DNA of 64,000 nucleotides from Catonia carolina (taxonomy: Eukaryota > Arthropoda > Insecta > Hemiptera > Achilidae), in assembly GCA_035578175.1 (NCBI GenBank), contig JAQMRL010000003.1:99927969-99991968 (forward strand), read 5' to 3'. Shown piece after piece: positions 58,488 through 64,000 of the stretch; within the stretch, counting starts at the first letter, position 1; each line of letters opens with the position of its first letter. Under the pieces are notes generated by a model. That model made no database searches. It saw only the letters and a list, made by a program, of their open reading frames with translations, and was not told the origin of the DNA. A program made the position numbers and the translations under genes.

Positions 58488-58902
58488 ACAAAACATAAAA
58501 GAAAGGAAGCCCAAAAAAACAAACACTCAGGTAAATCGTTGCACAAAATGAAATAAATCTAGAAAAAGTATGTAGTAAAACAATTTAATTTATAACAATA
58601 AAAATATGGTGCAAACATCAATAATTAATACAAAGTTACCCAGTCTTAAATAGCTGAAAAATCTAAAATAATATCAGATCCAAAAAAAATAGTACTTCCT
58701 GAGGCAAATAATAGTTTATATCAAGTAAAAATGATTAAAATATTTAAAGATATACTCATTAAATGATACTGAAAATCGAAGTGGCCAAAATATTACTGAA
58801 TTAAACTTTTATTTTCAAGCTTAGCATGCTAGCAGCTTCCTGTTCAAAATGTATTATTATTATTATTATTTTAAATTCCATAAGCTATACAAATATTTTT
58901 GT

Positions 58903-58950
<48 letters not shown>

Positions 58951-59419
58951 GTGCAAATATGTAGAAACATTCTAGGTTATACTATAAATTTTTTTACAAA
59001 TATAATAATTGATAAAACAGAAGTTAAATTTTAAACCTTTTAGAATTTTAAATTTTAGAAATACTTAAAATTAAATTTAACCGTTTTTAATAAAATGTAA
59101 ATAGAAGAATAATAATTTTTAAGAAAAATTATTATGGAAAGAGTTAGTTAAATTTTATTAATCAATGTTCCTGATTGCATTATGTTTTGCAAAAGTTTTA
59201 GTAGGAAAATAGTCCAAGTAGATCACTTTAAATGCACTAAATTTCCTGTCCAGAACAAGAACTTAACAAGATGGATCTTAGTTGTGGCATGATCTTCTCC
59301 CCCAAAAAAAAAAAATGTATCGGTTACCTCGCTAAAACACTTTAATTTAGATGGATGAGCTCCTCTCATGATAATAAAATAACAAGACATACCCGATAGT
59401 AGTTAACACTTATTTTGCA
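58488..59419. other. Unassigned AT-rich DNA with (AT)n array
   Basis: An AT dinucleotide run at about 58905-58947, otherwise nothing recognised. Confidence 0.55.
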
Positions 59420-59635
59420 GTATTACTGACGTATGCGATAACCAATTGAAGATTTACAGATGAAATTTTCATCCGGATTGGACTTCATGTAACTCCATGA
59501 CAGAAAATTTCAGGAAACATTGAATGTTAGTTAAAGGATGTTGACGAAGTGACCATTCGTCCTTCTCGGGAGTCGAACCCCATGTAGTGAATATAGAAAT
59601 GGTATGATACACTGAACGGCTATTTACGTCCCCGG
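59420..59635 (-). mobile_element. tRNA-derived SINE (S3-like), degenerate
   Basis: On the minus strand: CCGGGGACGTAAATAGCCGT head with a weak A box, B box GGGTTCGACTCCC (about 59565-59580), and a tail 'aaaatttcatctgtaaatct' that matches the S3 SINE at 17394. Confidence 0.65.
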
Positions 59636-62277
59636 ATTGGAACCCTGAACAAAAGATCGAGCCAGTGATAATATTAAGTAAAATAATCGTCGATCACAAG
59701 TAAAAGTACAAACGCATAAATTATGCAAATTTTAAATAAACAAAAAAAATACAAAGATCGGAATTTAAAAGTAGAAACTTAATACGAGTTGCAATTAATT
59801 AACAATAAGGAAGTTTTTAAAAAAAATCAAAACAATTAAATAAGCTATTACTTTTCGAAGTAGAATATAATTTACCAAATTACAAAACGTTATATCGGTT
59901 ACAATAAATTTATCATAAGTCAAAATTTAGTTTTACATAAACCAAAATCGAATTTAGTAGTTATAAAATCGCAAGAACAACTGCAACATAGATTCGTTAG
60001 TATAAGATACAAATTTATGCAACTCGTGAAAAAGTTTCCAGCTTTCGGAATGCTAAAATAAAAATCAAATAAACTTACCATATTTATGGGCAACGAGAAT
60101 TAACTTATCCAAAAGTTACAAATATTAAATGTTTAATTTTATTTTAATAAAATTTACAACTACATTGCGAACGAACCGCACACAATGAAAATTCAATACA
60201 GAGTGTACTGACTTGCAAATGGAGACGTTCGATGAGATGGCAAAACGCAGTTAGAAGAAAAAGCGGTAGATCGCACCACCGGACGGTGAGTTAATTAACA
60301 TCACCACAGTAAATACGAATTATCGGCAACCAAAAGAAACAACAAGCGAACGCTAAAAACGGAACAAAAAAAACGTAACAATCTGGAAACAGATGTTACA
60401 AATTTTTCTGTGAAAATATCTAATGGGAAAGTGTTGTTCCTGAAATCTCTAGTAGGACTGAGTTTTTATAAGTGTCAATGAAAATAATAATAGTCAATTT
60501 ATAGGTTGACTCTCATGAGACACTTTAAATCTCTCACCAGATCTGTAAAATTTACTTTTGAGTGACTTATCCGTCTCTCAAGTAATAGTGTTTTTAATGG
60601 AATTGTGAGACAGATTGGATGCTTGTTTGCATTGAATCGTTAACTGAGCTGTTAGAAATGACTTCAAAAAATATTTCCCTAGTCATGGTTTGTGATTTAC
60701 TTGATCCGATTGAGTCAAAAATGAGTCTGTGAAACTTGACAGCTTATTATTACTGTTACATATATTGACTATTGTTATAGCTTATTATTGCATTATTAAT
60801 CATGTTTTAGTAATATTATTATAACGAAAAATCATTTTACTTTTAATTTTTTATAGTTTTCATATCACAATATTTTTTGCATTGCAAAAATTGACTCTGG
60901 TCGGTGCCTCTATGTAGACAACTGGTACTCAAGTTTATCACTCGCCAAAAAAACTGCTTGATAGAGAGACGCATCATCGATATTTATGTAGTTTCATTGA
61001 AAAATAGCCTAAAGTAAATTATTTATAAAATTTTTATAATATTTTATAGAAATGCATGTAAAATTTCAGTGAGACACACATCAGTCTTTCAAAGAAAATT
61101 TTATTATTTTACTCTTGAGTACCTGATCAATCTCTCACCTAAAAAACAGCGCCAAAGATATTTAAGCCTTACAATACTCTAGACTTGAAAGAAAATTGAT
61201 TACAAAATGCAAAGGTACCATAAAATAGGTACGGGTTTTTAAGAAAAATAACAAAAATTGCCTAGGGAGTCAAACTTATTAATCAGGTTGTTTCCAAGGG
61301 ATGGCTAGAAATATAGTGTATAAATTGTTAGAATAGGCCTATTGTTGTGACGGCTACCTAAGAAGGATCGGTGCATTTATTTAGATAATTAGCTCTTTTA
61401 TAATGGTGCTGTATTTTGATTCAACTATAATGTGTTACCTTTTGTTAAGATTTATTCAGAACCCGACAGTAGAACTTTGTATTGTTATTTTTATATCAAA
61501 AATATTTGTTCATCTCGCAATTTTCATAGCTTATGCGCAGCCGGTTTGGTTAGGGTCAGTCTTGAATTGTTACAGCATGTGAATTGTCCACCGCGTCACA
61601 GTTTTCAGTTTGGGAAAGATCTAAGGGTGTACTGTAGATAGCGTGCAGTTGGCTGTAAGTAGGATTTAGTTAAATTAAGGAGAAATAATCTAATTACATA
61701 ATGTGGGGGTTGGGCGCTACTATCAGAGAGACAGTCCGACAGGATGTCACTAACATAACCTGGAAACATAGATAGTAACGCCCATTCCCTAATGACCCAA
61801 TCTATTTTTCAAAATGTTTAAAATTCTACCACAACATTAACCAATAGATATTTTACATGATATTAACACATTTGTTTTGTACTAATTTCTTTAGTGAATA
61901 AAGTGATAGCTCGTGCCAAACGATTGGGCGGTTACCGGGATAGCAGGGTTCAGAGTATTGTTAATAAATCACAATTTAAGTAACGTACGAATTAAAAATT
62001 TCGTACACGCAGTAGGAATATGTTATGTTAAAATTTAAAACTTTTCGGTGAAATACTTCTTGAGTTATACGCCTCTAAACGCATAAATTTCTTTGTGGTA
62101 GTTAAAAAATCGGGTATTTTTGTCTTCCAACCTCGTTATGAAAATTTTCAAAAAATATTAAAAATATAGGACTATTATAGGTCAAAGCAGAATAAAATAA
62201 GCTAAATGTTGTTGTAAAGTATGTTGAAATCCGACTCATTGTTTTGGAGATGCAAAGGTTCAAACTCGGTTGTTTAT
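59636..62277. other. Unassigned region with hairpin and candidate splice donor
   Basis: Long AT-rich stretch. Noted items: a G/C-richer patch (about 60160-60380) containing CGGACGGTGAGTTAAT, a good match to a 5' splice site at about 60284-60290, and a 14-bp inverted repeat (61711-61784). Neither is enough to call a gene. Confidence 0.4.
61711..61784. repeat. 14-bp inverted repeat with 46-bp loop
   Basis: TGGGCGCTACTATC (61711-61724) pairs with GATAGTAACGCCCA (61771-61784) with one mismatch. Function unknown. Confidence 0.75.
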
Positions 62278-62542
62278 AATTGAATGGCTCAACAGAAAAA
62301 CGTTGCAACAGACAAAATTTACAAAAGTGAGGTTTCAGTGGAATACGTACTATAAATTCACTATCTGATTATAATAGTGAAATCCAACGGGTAAAATTGT
62401 AACTAAAATCTCGGAAATTCTTGAAACAAAATCGTCATACAGTGAAAAATCGTTATACAGCTAAGAATTAGATGGTATCTTTCTTTTTCTGTAAAAATTT
62501 GTTTTTGTTACTTGCAACGTTTTTCCTTTGACCTATTCAATT
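62278..62542. mobile_element. Small inverted-repeat element (MITE-like)
   Basis: Left AATTGAATGGCTCAACAGAA with 'aacgttgcaa' just inside. The right end carries the complement (about 62503-62542). About 265 bp and non-coding. Flanking duplication not identified. Confidence 0.6.
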
Positions 62543-62744
62543 GTGAAACCTATAGTAACTATAACTGAGTTGTCTGAGTGGTGACGTCACGGCACTGGCG
62601 CCCCTCCTAGCCAACGAGTACCGAAGTGGCAGTGAAAACATCGTAGTAATGAGACAACCCTTCCCTATTCAAGGGCTCTGTAGTAAGAATCGCAGAGCAA
62701 TTTTTTAATTTTTTTACACGCTATCATCACATTAATCATCACAG

Positions 62745-62862
62745 GGTCTGGCTGTATAATGAAATTCATTACTCTCAGAGAAGATAACTCTGACTAGTGT
62801 CTTTTACACCTCTACCTCTTTTGTTCTTAAATACTTCAGTTATATAATTGGCTGACCATGTG
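62745..62862 (-). repeat. Repeat B, partial copy 6
   Basis: 'gggtctggctgtataatgaa' to 'ataattggctgaccatgtga', the middle part of B only, joined to LINE-like sequence at 62863. Confidence 0.75.
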
Positions 62863-63083
62863 AAATACATACATGAATACTTCATTTTCTTTGAAGCTAG
62901 CGTGTAAATTATTGGATAAATGGTCATGTAGACGTTTCGTATTATTTGGTTTTCGTTTTGAGTAAATTTCCGTTTAAAACGTTGTTCAGATTGGCGAATG
63001 ATGTCATTAACGTATGGAATGTGTAAGTTGTTTTGCAACATTTCGTTAGTTACCAGAGTGTATCTGCAATAATTTGTATGCAT
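62863..63083 (-). pseudogene. LINE C-terminal fragment (Jockey-like)
   Basis: Minus frame with 'LVTNEMLQNNLHIPYVNDII', then 'RQSEQRFKRKFTQNENQIIR', resembling the C-terminal 'N--LH-DL-IP-V-E-IR---ERY--RL--H-N' block of Jockey-type LINEs. The 102-codon frame 62775-63083 continues by chance into repeat B. Confidence 0.6.
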
Positions 63084-63307
63084 ATGAAAACGTTGTAATT
63101 ACATGATTACTGAAAGCTTAGGGGAGCAAAATACCTGACATTTGTAATTCCAAATAATTAGAAGAGATTAATACAATAAATAACAGAGATTAATTGTTAA
63201 ATAACAGTTTTTTTTGTTAAAGAGAGGAATTTTGTTACAGAGAAATTTTCGATATAGAGAAATTCGTTGTATTTTACGGTAATTAGGTAAGAAAATAACA
63301 AGAAAAA

Positions 63308-64000
63308 AAATCTGGTGTGAAACACTCACACTACTTTCTCTTGCCAATGCAAATAATGAACAATATAACCTAACATTAGTAATAAAACATTAGAAATAAA
63401 CAAAAAACTAACCTCAAAAAATTTAATCTTATTTTAATCATGAGTGAACGACGCAAAATGAATTTCAACCTCAGTTTGGCTTAAAAATACGGAAATCACT
63501 CTTTCGAGCTAAACTAGGCTCTGTAGAGTAAAATTCTCTAAATAAAAGTTGTTGATTTTTTAATTTTCTATAAATTTAATTATACTTTTGTCATAAAATG
63601 CATACTAAAGCTAAAATCGTAAAAAATCGTTTTTATAAGTTTTCGTGTAAAAAAGAAAATCGCTAATTACCGCTAAATTAAGCGTTATACAAAAAAATAT
63701 TTGAAATAAAAGTTGTAGGATTTTAAAATCTCTACAACCTAAAGGTTGTAAATTATTGGATAAATGGTCATGTAGACGTAGATGTAGATATAATAAATTA
63801 TATACATTTTTGCGTTAAAATGTACTATATTAAAATCGTAATCTTAAAAAAACAACTTTTTTGCGAGAAACCAACCTCTCCAAGAATTTCAGCAGACACG
63901 GCGCCTACCTTTTCTTGTAAAGCATACAAAATTTAGTAAATGAGGCGATTTAAAAAAATCGTAGGAGCCTTTTTTGAGAAAATTGCAAAAAAGTGAAAAA
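63308..64000 (+). mobile_element. Repeat A, copy 12, cut by the window end
   Basis: AAATCTGGTGTGAAACACTC start and normal A order to 64000. A ~55-bp insertion near 63739-63795 interrupts the 'ctctacaac|ttttattatatac' junction and includes 33 bp identical to 62903-62935. Confidence 0.87.

Noticed and set aside
62775..63083. 102-codon gene
   Set aside because: The N-terminal part is a LINE C-terminus and the C-terminal part reads into repeat B; the frame is a chance join.

Overview
This is an AT-rich, eukaryotic, gene-poor window that looks like intergenic or intronic DNA of a large, transposon-rich insect genome. A hemipteran-like genome is my guess, from the mix of repeats (tRNA-derived SINEs, 5'-truncated LINEs of insect type, piggyBac, pogo and DUF4817-type DNA transposons). 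I found no convincing host protein-coding exon, no free-standing tRNA or rRNA gene, and no CRISPR or bacterial feature. Nearly every long open frame is a transposon relic or a frame running through a simple repeat.

Layout. 0-5 kb: a pogo/Tigger-type element (465-1513) that has swallowed a SINE and a copy of a recurrent ~400-bp repeat (called B here), then two inverted-repeat elements. 5.8-8.2 kb: the first full copy of a ~0.95-kb family (called A) and a piggyBac relic with a recognisable transposase piece. 9-17 kb: TIR element C, a 5'-truncated R1-type LINE, a piggyBac MITE, a pogo MITE, a foldback element, and a 562-bp solo LTR carrying two tandem histone-type 3' stem-loops. 17-33 kb: A, B and C copies, four LINE 3' fragments, several SINEs and another pogo MITE. 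33-46 kb: repeat G, A and B copies, a 5'-truncated LINE with an intact RT core inserted into B with a target-site duplication, a DUF4817-type transposase relic, and inverted copies of repeat D. 46-53 kb: another A copy, the longer R1-type LINE fragment, repeat E and a second G copy. 53-58 kb: a dense cluster of A copies in both orientations. 58-64 kb: mostly unassigned AT-rich DNA, small hairpins, LINE and B pieces, and an A copy cut by the window end.

Nothing here forms an operon or pathway. The logic is layered insertion: old DNA transposons, then A/B/C-type repeats, then LINEs and SINEs inserted into them. The most notable objects are the solo LTR whose 3' end signal appears to be a duplicated histone stem-loop, the A family with asymmetric subterminal inverted repeats and a fixed-position CA microsatellite, the LINE/B chimeric ORF of 481 codons, and a 33-bp perfect templated-looking insertion in the last A copy. 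Family names A to G are local labels. All family assignments were made by eye and need database comparison.
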